Shown: positions 34,507-43,839 of the stretch, in pieces
Position numbering within the stretch: the first letter of the stretch is position 1
Layout: each line of letters starts with the position of its first letter
Assembly: GCF_029893085.1 (NCBI RefSeq)
Contig: NZ_JARXWI010000012.1
Coordinates: 1 to 64,000 of the forward strand
DNA: 64,000 nt
Direction: 5' to 3'
Origin: Parabacteroides sp. PFB2-10
GTDB lineage: Bacteria; Bacteroidota; Bacteroidia; Bacteroidales; Tannerellaceae
Notes under the pieces: generated by a model
Databases searched by the model: none
What the model was told of the DNA's origin: nothing
The model's input: only the letters and a program-made list of their open reading frames with translations
Made by a program: the position numbers and the translations under genes

Positions 34507-35386
34507 GAGAAAGCCCCACCTGCTTTTTAAAAAACTTACCAAAGGTAGATTGGTCGGAGAAATTCAGTTCGTCGGCCACCTGCTGTATGGTCATCTGGGG
34601 AGATTTTAATAAGATCTTGGCCTCCACAAGCAAGGCTTCGTCGATCCATTTATTGGCCGACTTACCTGATAATTCTTTCAAAATCAGCGAAAGATATTGC
34701 GGGGTAATAAACAACTGAGCGGCATAATAGGAGACATGGTGTTCCTGCTTCACATTCTTTATCAGTAATTGCAGAAACAAATTAAACAATTCTTCTTTCC
34801 GTGTCAACGTAGGACGTACCAACTGATCGCTTTTACCGATCATCAGGTTGGCCAGTTCCAGCATGAAACCAACAAAAGCATTCTGCAACACCTCTTTATG
34901 GAACGAATGGTTGCGCATGCGTATCTTATCCCGCAAAACACCTATACTCCGGTGAACATATTTCGCCTCTTCGGGGCTGAATTCCGTGCAGGGGTTTTTT
35001 CGAAGCAACAAATAGTTGCTCATCGCCGGACTTCTTTTCTCGGTGTTAATCCCCTCCAAGAAATTCCTATCGAGCACAATCAACCGCGCTTTAAAATTCT
35101 TCCCGGCCTCCGCTATCTGAAAAATATGCGTAGGCATAATGGTCAGAAACATGTTGGGTGTTAATGTATAAGAGACAAAATCCAAGCGCACGTGTGCCGT
35201 TCCTTCCAGAACCAATAACATAAATAGCGCATTCAAACGAACCGGTTCGGTATATTCTTTATTAACCGTATTGTCGGTTATCAACGAGGCATCGACATCT
35301 GACACACTAAACACATGCTGATAGTGATCAGACGTAGTAATATACTTGCCTATTTCGGCCATTTCTATGATCGGGAGCTGTTCCAT
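34484..35386 (-). CDS. AraC-family transcriptional regulator
   Basis: A 300-residue regulator. An N-terminal cupin-like sensing domain (about 30-170, with LEGTAHVRLDFVSYTL) is followed by an AraC/XylS DNA-binding domain (about 200-298) with two helix-turn-helix units; the second is QQVADELNFSDQSTFGKFFK and the chain ends GLSPMEYRRS, the usual AraC tail. It is divergent from the TetR-RND operon, 357 bp away, and convergent with the DUF308 gene. It could control either; the inducer is unknown. Confidence 0.92.
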   Translation of the reverse strand: MEQLPIIEMAEIGKYITTSDHYQHVFSVSDVDASLITDNTVNKEYTEPVRLNALFMLLVLEGTAHVRLDFVSYTLTPNMFLTIMPTHIFQIAEAGKNFKARLIVLDRNFLEGINTEKRSPAMSNYLLLRKNPCTEFSPEEAKYVHRSIGVLRDKIRMRNHSFHKEVLQNAFVGFMLELANLMIGKSDQLVRPTLTRKEELFNLFLQLLIKNVKQEHHVSYYAAQLFITPQYLSLILKELSGKSANKWIDEALLVEAKILLKSPQMTIQQVADELNFSDQSTFGKFFKKQVGLSPMEYRRS

Positions 35387-35447
35387 CTGTTAAAAAACAA
35401 TTTATGTTGAGATAATAAAGAACGACTTTTGTTTCAATTACGACGAA

Positions 35448-35455
35448 CAAATATA
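35448..35455 (-). promoter_or_regulatory. Putative AraC-gene promoter -7 element
   Basis: TATATTTG on the minus strand matches TAnnTTTG; the leader to the ATG at 35386 is about 55 nt. Confidence 0.45.
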
Positions 35456-35702
35456 GCGATTATTCGATTAAAAAGCCAACTTACCCGGTGGTATATGTTC
35501 GAAAATGACCAAACCTGTAACAGAAAAAACCATTTGAGTTTCCAATATTTGTCAGACCTTTGTAGCGTGGTATTAAATAGGTATCTGTTTTAAGGCATAT
35601 AAAGAGGTTGTTTGTAGGGTTATTTATCGGCAATTATCCCCGTTTGGTCGGGAAACTGACCTAAGTAAACGAAATTGGTTTTCTGATTCTCCCCTACTCT
35701 CC

Positions 35703-35710
35703 TACTTTTG
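35703..35710 (+). promoter_or_regulatory. Putative TetR-RND operon promoter -7 element
   Basis: TACTTTTG matches TAnnTTTG; the leader to the TetR ATG at 35744 is about 28 nt. TTG at 35675-35677 is a -33 candidate with a long spacing of 25 bp. Confidence 0.45.
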
Positions 35711-35743
35711 CTCCAAAAAAATAAGTGTAATTAAAACTATAAA

Positions 35744-36352
35744 ATGAAGCAACAAATTCTGTCTATGGCGCTCGACCTGTTCTCACAATACGGTATCAAA
35801 CGTGTGAGCATGGATGATATCGCCCGTAATCTGGGAATATCAAAACGAACGCTATACGGCGTATTTTCCGACAAAGAGACCCTTTTATTGGAAAGTATTG
35901 CCTATACGACGGATCGTATGATCGACATACTGAACGAATTAGAGAAATGCGACTGTACGACGATCGATATTGTTTTGTTGTTTCATGAAGAGATCATGAA
36001 ACGTCCCAGATGGTATTCCAAACAGTTTTATGATGATCTGAAGAAATACCCCATCGCTTTTGAGAAACGAGAAGAGGACAAAACTATCTTTGCCGATCGC
36101 TGCCTGAAATTATTGAATAGGGGCATTGGCGAAGGCGTTATCCGGGAAGGGCTCAATCTGGAGATTCTCTCCCTATTGGCCAAAGAACAATTTAAGATGA
36201 CTCATCCGTCGAAATCATTCAGCCACCTATCCAATGCGGAAGTGTATAATACGGTACTGATCACTTTCCTGAGAGGAGTCAGCACAGACAAGGGCAATGA
36301 GATTTTAGAGAGATGGGTACGAACAAAAGAATTCAACAAAAATATTCACTAA
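35744..36352 (+). CDS. TetR-family transcriptional regulator
   Basis: A 202-residue repressor-type regulator. The N-terminal TetR helix-turn-helix covers about residues 3-47, with DDIARNLGISKRTLYGVFSD as recognition region; an alpha-helical ligand domain follows. It is the first gene of an operon with tolC-, membrane-fusion- and RND-type genes, so it most likely represses this efflux operon and itself until a pump substrate binds. The next gene begins 32 bp after its stop. Confidence 0.93.
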   Translation: MKQQILSMALDLFSQYGIKRVSMDDIARNLGISKRTLYGVFSDKETLLLESIAYTTDRMIDILNELEKCDCTTIDIVLLFHEEIMKRPRWYSKQFYDDLKKYPIAFEKREEDKTIFADRCLKLLNRGIGEGVIREGLNLEILSLLAKEQFKMTHPSKSFSHLSNAEVYNTVLITFLRGVSTDKGNEILERWVRTKEFNKNIH

Positions 36353-36384
36353 TTAAGGATCATAATAAATTATCCAAACAAAAA

Positions 36385-37881
36385 ATGAAACGATTTAAAA
36401 AGAACAGTAAGAGGATGTGGGTAGTATGTATGTTACTACCATCTCTGGCTTTTACTTCTATCCAGGCACAGGAACCGGTGGTGCTGACCCTGGAAAAAGC
36501 GCTGGAGATTGCGATGAGTGAGAGTCCGACGGTTAAAGTGGCCGACATGGAAATTGAGAAAAAGAAATATGCGAAGAAGGGTTCGTACGCGGCTCTGTTT
36601 CCGCAGATCAATTTCAGTGGAGACTATTCGCGGACGTTGAAGAAGCAGGTGATGTATATGGATGGGGATGGCTTCGACATCAGCGGTATGCTGAGTGGCG
36701 TGACTGAACCGCTAATTACTGGGGCAGACAAAACGCTTCAAGGGATGGATCCTAATTATAAAACCGGCACATTGGGGAAAAACATCTTAGAAAGCATGCC
36801 TCAGGTGGAAGATACTAGCGATAGTGATGGTGGAATCTCCGTAGGACGTGACAACAACTGGAGCTTTGGATTCAGCGCCGGGATGCCATTGATCAATGCT
36901 TCGCTCTGGAAAAGCCTGACTATTTCGGGTATGGATGTAGAATTGGCGATCGAGCAAGCTCGTTCTTCTAAAATAGATATGACCAATCAGGTGAAGAAAA
37001 GCTACTACGGCGTGATGCTGGCCAACGATTCTTATCGCGTGTTTAAAGAAAGTTTCGATAACGCCATGGATAATTACCTGGACATCAAAAAGAAATATGA
37101 CCAGGGGTTGGTAGCCGAATACGACCTGATCCGCGCGGATGTGTCCGTAAAGAACCTGGAGCCCAATATGCTACAGGCCGAGAATGCAGTTGTACTGGCC
37201 AAATGGCAGTTGAAAGCATTGTTGGGAATGGACTTAGAATTGGCGATCGAATGTGAAGGCAGCCTGACAGACTTTGATTCCGAATTGTTTGCTGATTATT
37301 TAACAGTAGACACCGCACTAAATAACAACTCCAGTCTGCGTCAGTTGGATATTCAAAACAGACAGCTGCAGGCTAACCTCCAACTGCAAAAGTATGATTA
37401 CCTGCCTACCCTATCATTAGCAGGGAACTATACATGGACATCGATGAACAACGACTTCAAATTCAAAGACTATCGTTGGAATCCCTATTCCATGATCGGG
37501 CTGTCGCTTAGCATTCCTATCTTCTCGGGAGGAAGCCGCATGCAGAAGATCAATCAGACCAAAGTCACGATCAACCAATTGTATCTGCAACGCGATGACG
37601 CGCAACGCAATCTGCAACTGGCTGTTAAGAACTATATGGACAATATGAATACCTGTCTGAAACGTTATGACGCGGCACAGAAGGGAGTCGAACAGGCCAA
37701 ACGCGGACAGACGATTGCCCAGAAGAGATATGAAACGGGAGCAGGCACCCTGCTCGAGCTGAATGACTCGGAACTGGCATTGACCCAATCCAAATTAAAC
37801 TTCAATCAGGCGATCTACGACTATATGGTATCGAAAGCCGAATTGGAAAAAATCATAGGTGAAACACCACAAATAAATTGA
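36385..37881 (+). CDS. TolC-family outer-membrane efflux protein
   Basis: Outer-membrane channel of 498 residues for the tripartite RND pump. The signal peptide is about residues 1-28 (ending SIQAQ). The outer-membrane-efflux repeats begin with LTLEKALEIAMSESPTV, and the second half has LQLAVKNYMDNMNTCLKRYD and AQKRYETGAGTLLELNDSE, typical helices of TolC. ATG 36385 gives the signal peptide; the frame is open back to 36313 inside the TetR gene, which is not used as a start here. The membrane-fusion gene follows after 24 bp. Confidence 0.95.
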   Translation: MKRFKKNSKRMWVVCMLLPSLAFTSIQAQEPVVLTLEKALEIAMSESPTVKVADMEIEKKKYAKKGSYAALFPQINFSGDYSRTLKKQVMYMDGDGFDISGMLSGVTEPLITGADKTLQGMDPNYKTGTLGKNILESMPQVEDTSDSDGGISVGRDNNWSFGFSAGMPLINASLWKSLTISGMDVELAIEQARSSKIDMTNQVKKSYYGVMLANDSYRVFKESFDNAMDNYLDIKKKYDQGLVAEYDLIRADVSVKNLEPNMLQAENAVVLAKWQLKALLGMDLELAIECEGSLTDFDSELFADYLTVDTALNNNSSLRQLDIQNRQLQANLQLQKYDYLPTLSLAGNYTWTSMNNDFKFKDYRWNPYSMIGLSLSIPIFSGGSRMQKINQTKVTINQLYLQRDDAQRNLQLAVKNYMDNMNTCLKRYDAAQKGVEQAKRGQTIAQKRYETGAGTLLELNDSELALTQSKLNFNQAIYDYMVSKAELEKIIGETPQIN

Positions 37882-37905
37882 TAATATATAAAAACGAATA
37901 ATAAG

Positions 37906-38922
37906 ATGAAAACAAGTAAGGTACTCAGCGTAATACCGGTTGCTGCTGTTGTGTTGTTAATGTCATGCTCCGGAAACAAAGTGCAGGAGCAAACAGTGGA
38001 GGAAAAAGTGAAAGTGAAATTGGAAACAGTTCACATGCAGGAGGTTGATCAAATTGCAGAATTTACGGCCAGTGTGGAAGCTAATATTTCTAATATGATT
38101 GCCCCGCAGGCACCTGCGCGTATTGGTAAACTGCACGTAGAGGTTGGCGACCGCGTGAGAGCCGGACAGTTATTGGCCACCATGGATGAGACGCAATTGC
38201 GTCAAACCCAGATCCAGTTGGAAAACCTGGAAACGGAATTCAAACGTATAGATGAATTATACAAAGTAGGCGGTGTATCACAGTCTGCCTGGGAAGGCCA
38301 GAAAATGGCGCTGGATCTGCAAAAGACAGCTCTCAAAAACCTGGAAGAAAACAATAAATTAGTCAGTCCTATCTCCGGGATTGTTACAGCCCGTAACTAC
38401 GACAACGGGGATATGTATAGCGGAGCGCAGCCTGTTTACACCGTTGAACAGATCAACCCGGTAAAACTGATTGTCAATGTATCCGAAAGCTACTTCACCC
38501 TGGTAAGTAAAGGGAAAGAGGTAGACGTACGTCTTGATGTATATGGAGATGAAGTGTTCAAGGGGCAGGTAAACCTTGTTTATCCGACCATCGACCCATT
38601 GACCCGCACCTTCCAGGTGGAAATCAAACTAAACAACAACGATCAACGTGTACGTCCGGGCATGTTCGCACGGGTAGTTATGCATTTCGGAGCGAAAGAA
38701 CATGTTGTTATCCCTGACCAGGCTGTAGTTAAACAAGCAGGATCAGGCGACCGTTACGTTTATATTTACAAGAACGGAAAGGTATCCTATGACAAAATTG
38801 AGTTAGGTCGTCGTATGGATAACCGCTATGAGGTGATCTCGGGTGTGAAAGATGGTGACCAGGTAGTTACTACCGGTCAGAACCGCTTGACAAACGGAAT
38901 GGAAGTTGATATTGTAAAATAA
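37906..38922 (+). CDS. RND efflux periplasmic adaptor (membrane fusion protein)
   Basis: Periplasmic adaptor of 338 residues linking the RND pump and TolC. It is a predicted lipoprotein (lipobox LLMSC at about residues 19-23). A biotinyl-lipoyl-like domain (KLHVEVGDRVRAGQLLATMD), a helical hairpin, the second lipoyl half (LVSPISGIVTARNYDNGDM), a beta-barrel and a membrane-proximal domain (GVKDGDQVVTTGQNRL) appear in order. It lies 15 bp before the RND gene. Confidence 0.95.
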   Translation: MKTSKVLSVIPVAAVVLLMSCSGNKVQEQTVEEKVKVKLETVHMQEVDQIAEFTASVEANISNMIAPQAPARIGKLHVEVGDRVRAGQLLATMDETQLRQTQIQLENLETEFKRIDELYKVGGVSQSAWEGQKMALDLQKTALKNLEENNKLVSPISGIVTARNYDNGDMYSGAQPVYTVEQINPVKLIVNVSESYFTLVSKGKEVDVRLDVYGDEVFKGQVNLVYPTIDPLTRTFQVEIKLNNNDQRVRPGMFARVVMHFGAKEHVVIPDQAVVKQAGSGDRYVYIYKNGKVSYDKIELGRRMDNRYEVISGVKDGDQVVTTGQNRLTNGMEVDIVK

Positions 38923-38937
38923 GAAAAAACATAAGAT

Positions 38938-41900
38938 ATGAGTTTATATGGAAGCGCGGTAAAAAAGCCGGTTACCACTGCCCTTATATTTGTGGCAGTC
39001 GTGGTCTTGGGGCTTTTTTCCTTAAGCAAATTATCTATTGACTTGCTGCCGGAAATCGAATCCAATGTTATATTGGTCATGACCGCTTATCCGGGAGCGA
39101 ACGCGTCAGATATTGAGACAAATGTGACAAGACCTCTTGAGAACTCGCTGAATAGTGTCAGTGACCTGAAACACGTCACTTCTCAATCTTCTGAGAATAT
39201 CTCAATTATTGTCTTGGAGTTTGAGTATGGAACAGATCTCGACGTAGCCACAAACGACGTCCGGGACAAACTCGACATGACGAAAGCGATGTTGCCCGAT
39301 GACACTGAAAATCCGGTGATTTTCAAGTTCGGTACAGAGAATATCCCTATTTTGTTGCTGTCGGTAACAGCCGAAGAGAGCACCAATGCGCTTTATAAGA
39401 TTCTGGACGACCGTGTAGCCAATCCGATTGCCCGTATCAGTGGTGTAGGTGCTGTGTCTATCTCGGGTACTCCCATCCGCGAAGTACAGGTTTATTGCGA
39501 CCCGTACAAGCTGGAAGCGTACAATCAAACCGTAGAGGGCATCTCTAATGTGATCGCGATGGAGAACCGAAATACCCCTTCGGGTTCAATCGATATCGGT
39601 TCGAGCACCTATTCCTTGCGCGTGCAGGGCGAGTTTACCAGTGCCGACCAACTATTGAACCTGGTAATCGGTTACTTCAACGGCAAAACTGTTTACCTGC
39701 GTGACGTGGCTCGTGTAGAGGATACCGTAGGCGAACGTGCCCAAGAGGTATTCAACGACGGTACACGCGGAGGTATGATTGTTGTTCAGAAACAATCGGG
39801 AGCCAATGCGGTACAGATCTCCAAGAAGGTACAAGAGTTGTTGCCTGAATTACAGGAAACATTGCCTTCCGACGTCAAGATAGGTGTGATTGTTGACACA
39901 TCTACTAATATCTTGAATACAATCGACAGTTTGATTGAAACCATCACACTGACATTTATCATTGTGATGCTGGTGGTATTTATCTTCCTGGGAAGATGGA
40001 GAGCTACATTCATTATTATTATTACGATCCCGATCTCATTGATTGCCGCGTTCGCCTATCTGTTGGCTTCGGGCAATACACTCAATATCATCTCACTGAG
40101 TTCGCTCTCCATTGCGATTGGTATGGTGGTCGACGACGCGATTGTGGTATTGGAGAACGTAACGACACATATCGAGCGAGGCAGTAAACCCAAGCAGGCC
40201 GCAGTGCATGCGACCAATGAGGTGGCTATTTCTGTTATCGCCTCTACGCTGACCATGTTGGCTGTGTTCCTGCCGTTGACTATGGTAACCGGTTTGGCCG
40301 GTATCTTGTTCAAACAGCTGGGATGGATTGTTAGTATCATTATGATCGTTTCTACATTGGCCGCGTTGACGCTGACTCCGATGTTATGTTCTCAGTTGCT
40401 TCGTCTGGATCCGAAGAAAGGGAAATTGTATGTACTTTTCTTCACGCCTATCGAGAAGGCTTTAGGCGCATTGGATACAGGTTATGCACGCTTCCTGAAC
40501 TGGTCAGTTCGTCACCGGAAAACAGTTATCACCGCTGCCTTCCTGATTTTTGCCGGAACCATGTTTCTGATTCCTACTGTCAAAACAGAATTCTTCCCGT
40601 CGCAGGATAATTCCCGTATTGGTATCACAGTAGAATTGCCAATGGCAACCCGCCAGGAAATCACCAGAGAACTTGCCATAGAATTAGACAACCTGTTCCG
40701 GGAAAAATATCCAGAAATCAAAACGTCCAACTTCAGTGAAGGAATGGCAGATTCAGACAATACATTTGCACTCATTCAAGGTGGCGGAACAAACGAAATC
40801 AGCTTTAACATCAGCTTATACAGTGTAGGGGAACGTCCTCTATACGAAGGACGCGAAAGAGGTTTGATTGAGATTTGTGAATTGATGCGTAAAGATCTGG
40901 CGAATTATACCGAGATACAAAAATATGTTGTAAGCGCCGGAGGTGGAGCCGGAGGTATGGGAGGTGAAACTTCCGTTGATGTCGAAATTTTCGGATATGA
41001 CTTTGCTGAGACCGACGCTATTGCTCACGAAATAACCGAACGTCTGCGTAAAAGCAAAGACATTTCGCAGGTAAACGTAAGCCGCGAACAATACATACCG
41101 GAATACCAGGTTGATTTCGATCGTGAAAAATTAGCGTTACATGGGCTTAATGTAACAACGGCATCCATGTTCCTCCGTAACCGCATCAACGGTTCGACCG
41201 CGTCCCAATATCGCGAAGACGGCGACGAGTATGATATCCGTGTGCGCTATGCTCCGGAGTTCCGTCAATCGCTTGAGGATATTGAAAATATCATGATCTA
41301 TAATAATGCCGGACAGGGTGTCCGCATCCGTGACGTGGGTCAGGTAGTGGAACGTATGAACCCGCCGACGATCGAACGTAAAGACCGTCAGCGTGTGATC
41401 ACCGTATCAGCCATCGCTTCTCCGGGAGCTGCTTTGAGTGATATTGTAGCGACAGCCAACCAGGAACTGCGCAATATGGAAATTCCTCCGGAAATTTCCT
41501 GGAACATCGGTGGTACTTACGAAGACCAGCAGGAAACATTTGCCGACCTGGGTGTACTGGCACTGCTCATCTTGTTGCTCGTATTTATTGTGATGGCTGC
41601 TCAGTTCGAATCGTTAGTCGACCCGTTCGTGATCATGTTCTCCATTCCGTTTGCTGTGGTAGGGGTGATCTGGGGATTGGTCGTTACACAGACCGCATTA
41701 GGTATCATGGCATTGATCGGTATGATTATGTTGCTGGGTATTGTAGTGAAAAACGGTATCGTATTGATTGACTACACCATTCTCTGTCGCGAACGTGGTA
41801 TGGGTATCATTGCGGCTTGTGTGGCTGCGGGGAAATCCCGTCTTCGTCCGGTGTTGATGACAACGCTGACAACCGTATTGGGTATGATCCCGATGGCAGT

Positions 41901-42081
41901 CGGAACAGGGGAAGGGGCTGAAATGTGGCGCTCTATGGGTATGACAGTAGCCTGGGGGCTTTCCGTATCAACCCTGATTACCTTGGTGATCGTACCGGTT
42001 GTATATGCCGTATTCGCAGGTAACGGTGTAAAGAGAAGACGTCGTAAATTCAGACGCTTACTTCACCTTGAGAACAAATAA
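38938..42081 (+). CDS. RND-family efflux permease (HAE1/AcrB type)
   Basis: Inner-membrane proton-driven pump of 1047 residues. Twelve membrane helices in two sets of six flank two large periplasmic loops. The fourth-helix segment SLSIAIGMVVDDAIVVLENV has the paired Asp residues of the proton relay. The N-terminus (VKKPVTTALIFVAVVVLGLF) and AAQFESLVDPFVIMFSIP in the second half are typical. Substrates cannot be predicted: HAE1-type pumps export drugs, bile salts or lipids. An AATTATG-repeat hairpin follows the stop before the PG0541-type gene. Confidence 0.96.
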   Translation: MSLYGSAVKKPVTTALIFVAVVVLGLFSLSKLSIDLLPEIESNVILVMTAYPGANASDIETNVTRPLENSLNSVSDLKHVTSQSSENISIIVLEFEYGTDLDVATNDVRDKLDMTKAMLPDDTENPVIFKFGTENIPILLLSVTAEESTNALYKILDDRVANPIARISGVGAVSISGTPIREVQVYCDPYKLEAYNQTVEGISNVIAMENRNTPSGSIDIGSSTYSLRVQGEFTSADQLLNLVIGYFNGKTVYLRDVARVEDTVGERAQEVFNDGTRGGMIVVQKQSGANAVQISKKVQELLPELQETLPSDVKIGVIVDTSTNILNTIDSLIETITLTFIIVMLVVFIFLGRWRATFIIIITIPISLIAAFAYLLASGNTLNIISLSSLSIAIGMVVDDAIVVLENVTTHIERGSKPKQAAVHATNEVAISVIASTLTMLAVFLPLTMVTGLAGILFKQLGWIVSIIMIVSTLAALTLTPMLCSQLLRLDPKKGKLYVLFFTPIEKALGALDTGYARFLNWSVRHRKTVITAAFLIFAGTMFLIPTVKTEFFPSQDNSRIGITVELPMATRQEITRELAIELDNLFREKYPEIKTSNFSEGMADSDNTFALIQGGGTNEISFNISLYSVGERPLYEGRERGLIEICELMRKDLANYTEIQKYVVSAGGGAGGMGGETSVDVEIFGYDFAETDAIAHEITERLRKSKDISQVNVSREQYIPEYQVDFDREKLALHGLNVTTASMFLRNRINGSTASQYREDGDEYDIRVRYAPEFRQSLEDIENIMIYNNAGQGVRIRDVGQVVERMNPPTIERKDRQRVITVSAIASPGAALSDIVATANQELRNMEIPPEISWNIGGTYEDQQETFADLGVLALLILLLVFIVMAAQFESLVDPFVIMFSIPFAVVGVIWGLVVTQTALGIMALIGMIMLLGIVVKNGIVLIDYTILCRERGMGIIAACVAAGKSRLRPVLMTTLTTVLGMIPMAVGTGEGAEMWRSMGMTVAWGLSVSTLITLVIVPVVYAVFAGNGVKRRRRKFRRLLHLENK

Positions 42082-42083
42082 GG

Positions 42084-42182
42084 AATTATGAATTATGAAT
42101 TATGAATTATGAGGATAACTCAATATTCTCATAGTTCATGATTCATACTCCATTCATAATTCATAATTCACAATTCATAATT
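42084..42182. repeat. AATTATG repeat hairpin
   Basis: Four direct copies of AATTATG (42084-42111) face four copies of the complement CATAATT (42155-42182; the third is CACAATT). The 28-bp arms pair with one mismatch and enclose a 43-bp loop. It lies between the RND permease and PG0541-type genes in the same operon, so it may slow or partly end transcription or protect the upstream message. Confidence 0.85.
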
Positions 42183-42191
42183 ATTACAGAT

Positions 42192-42485
42192 ATGAAAGCA
42201 GTTATGATAACATTCAACCAGGCGTATTATGAAACGATCCTGGGGATTATGGACAGAAACAATATAAAAGGATTCACCTACTGGGAAAACGTGCAGGGAC
42301 GTGGCAGTCATACTGGTGAGCCTCATTACGGCAGCCATGCGTGGCCAACCATGAATTCGGCGATCTACACGGTCATAGAAGATCAGAAAGTTCCCCGTTT
42401 TCTGGAGTTGCTCCAGAAATTAGATAAGCAAACCGAAGCGTTGGGATTGCGTGCATTTGTTACGAATGTGGAACAAACGATATAA
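42192..42485 (+). CDS. PG0541-family transporter-associated protein (PII-like)
   Basis: A 97-residue protein with a ferredoxin-like PII-type pattern (MKAVMITFNQAYYETILGIMD at its start, then GFTYWENVQGRGSHTGEPH and an aliphatic C-terminal strand). Proteins of this kind are found next to RND efflux genes in Bacteroidetes, named after PG0541 of Porphyromonas gingivalis; their role is unknown, perhaps sensing or regulating the pump. ATG 42192 is chosen; the open frame reaches 42138 but that part is translated hairpin repeat. Confidence 0.78.
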   Translation: MKAVMITFNQAYYETILGIMDRNNIKGFTYWENVQGRGSHTGEPHYGSHAWPTMNSAIYTVIEDQKVPRFLELLQKLDKQTEALGLRAFVTNVEQTI

Positions 42486-42489
42486 AGTT

Positions 42490-43041
42490 ATGATTCCAAA
42501 CGTAATCACATTCACCTTAGCTAAGAAAGAGAAAACAGGACTCATGCTGTTGATGTTGATATCTGCACTTATTGGCGTTGGTGGTATCTACTTAGCCGGG
42601 AAGTTGGCATTCGGCGGCGGACGGTTCCTGGTTCTTACCTTGGGCGTATTTTCCGTACTGGTTATGCTGTTCTGCATCGTTGCTTTGGTACAGCTTCATA
42701 AGGAAGACGGCGTAGGGATCTATATCTCAGACGAAGGGATATACGATGTTTCTACCGGGAATTCTTATGGAACGGTCTTATGGAGTGATGTGGAGAATAT
42801 TGTTATACTGGATGATATCAGTGACCTGAAACGGAAATACATTGTTGTCAGAGTCAAAAACCCAACAGACTATATTCAACGGGAAATGATCAAAAGCAAA
42901 AAGCGCACACTGGAACTCAAGTTACAGTTTTATGGTTCGCCTATTTGTTTTTCCAACCGGGCTTTGAATTGTACTTTTCAATCTTTGCAAGAGGCTGTGT
43001 TCTTAAAGTACAATGAATATAAAAAAAGGACAGAGGCTTAA
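42490..43041 (+). CDS. STM3941-like membrane protein
   Basis: A 183-residue protein with two N-terminal membrane helices (about 14-34 and 43-65) and a C-terminal PH-like cytoplasmic domain with YISDEGIYDVSTG, TVLWSDVENIVI and a closing helix. This fits the STM3941 family, of unknown function. It begins 4 bp after the PG0541-type gene, so it may belong to the RND operon. ATG 42490 is chosen; the frame is open to 42451 inside the previous gene. Confidence 0.65.
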   Translation: MIPNVITFTLAKKEKTGLMLLMLISALIGVGGIYLAGKLAFGGGRFLVLTLGVFSVLVMLFCIVALVQLHKEDGVGIYISDEGIYDVSTGNSYGTVLWSDVENIVILDDISDLKRKYIVVRVKNPTDYIQREMIKSKKRTLELKLQFYGSPICFSNRALNCTFQSLQEAVFLKYNEYKKRTEA

Positions 43042-43085
43042 AGTTAAAAACTTACAGCCCGTCTTCTTTCTATCAATTTTATTAC

Positions 43086-43093
43086 TATCTTTG
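43086..43093 (+). promoter_or_regulatory. Putative rplY promoter -7 element
   Basis: TATCTTTG matches TAnnTTTG. The leader to ATG 43172 would be about 73 nt, longer than most in this window. Confidence 0.5.
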
Positions 43094-43171
43094 CACCGCT
43101 TTTTAGCCCCGCCTGGTGTGATGGGAAATTAGGAAGCACTAATTTTGAGTAACACAAAAAAGATTTTTAAA

Positions 43172-43771
43172 ATGAAAACATTTGCATTAGAAGCAAAATC
43201 AAGAACGATCGCTGCATGTTCAGCCGATCAGAAAAGAGGATTGAAAAATCTTCGTAAAAACAAGGAAGTTCCTGCCGTGTTGTACGGAGGAAATGAAGTA
43301 GTACATTTGAGCATAACCCAGGATGCCCTGCGCAATCTGGTATATACGCCGAAAGTGTATCTGGTGGAGCTATCCGTTGATGGCAACAAAAAGATGGCTA
43401 TCGTGAAAGATATGCAATTCCAGCCTGTAACCGATGAGTTATTGCACATTGACTTCCTGGAAATTGCTAAAGACAAACCAGTAATCATCGAAGTACCGGT
43501 TGCGTTAGAAGGATATGCCGAAGGGGTGAAAGCCGGGGGTAAACTGACATTGCGTATGCGTAAGCTGAAAGTGAAAGCGCTGTATGAAAACTTGCCTGAA
43601 AAACTGGTTATCAACGTAGACAAACTGGGATTGGGTAAATCTATGCAGATCGGCGAACTTCAATTCGAAGGATTGGAACTGATGAACGCAAAGAACGCCG
43701 TTGTTTGTACCGTACAGTTGACTCGTGCCGCTCGTGGTGCTGCTGCTGCCGCTGCGACAGCCAAGAAATAA
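43172..43771 (+). CDS. rplY: 50S ribosomal protein L25 (CTC form)
   Basis: 5S-rRNA-binding ribosomal protein of 199 residues, in the long general-stress CTC form. The N-terminal L25 domain (about 1-90; VPAVLYGG, LHIDFLEI) is followed by the C-terminal TL5/CTC domain (PVIIEVPVALEGYAEGVKAG) and an alanine-rich tail ending AAATAKK. ATG 43172 starts the family sequence MKTFALEAKSR; an upstream TTG at 43145 is less likely. A terminator stands between it and pth, but the gene order rplY-pth-hslR is a usual Bacteroidetes cluster. Confidence 0.95.
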   Translation: MKTFALEAKSRTIAACSADQKRGLKNLRKNKEVPAVLYGGNEVVHLSITQDALRNLVYTPKVYLVELSVDGNKKMAIVKDMQFQPVTDELLHIDFLEIAKDKPVIIEVPVALEGYAEGVKAGGKLTLRMRKLKVKALYENLPEKLVINVDKLGLGKSMQIGELQFEGLELMNAKNAVVCTVQLTRAARGAAAAAATAKK

Positions 43772-43792
43772 GAATTATTTTTCTTACCATAA

Positions 43793-43823
43793 AGAGACAC
43801 GAAGGCCTATTCTTCGTGTCTCT
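43793..43823 (+). terminator. Stem-loop terminator between rplY and pth
   Basis: A 12-bp perfect stem, AGAGACACGAAG (43793-43804) and CTTCGTGTCTCT (43812-43823), with a 7-nt loop, followed by TGTTGT, a weak U-tract. It probably ends part of the rplY transcription and lets some reach pth. Confidence 0.75.
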
Positions 43824-43839
43824 TGTTGTATAAAACAAG

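Larger units (their letters stand above)
35387..35743. other. 357-bp divergent intergenic region (AraC / TetR-RND)
   Basis: Contains a minus-strand -7 element for the AraC gene at 35448-35455 and a plus-strand -7 element for the TetR operon at 35703-35710. Between them, AATATTTG and GACCTTTG near 35551-35571 miss the consensus by one or two bases. A short GGTC/GACC repeat near 35647-35662 might be part of an operator but is too weak to call. No coding sequence seen. Confidence 0.6.
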
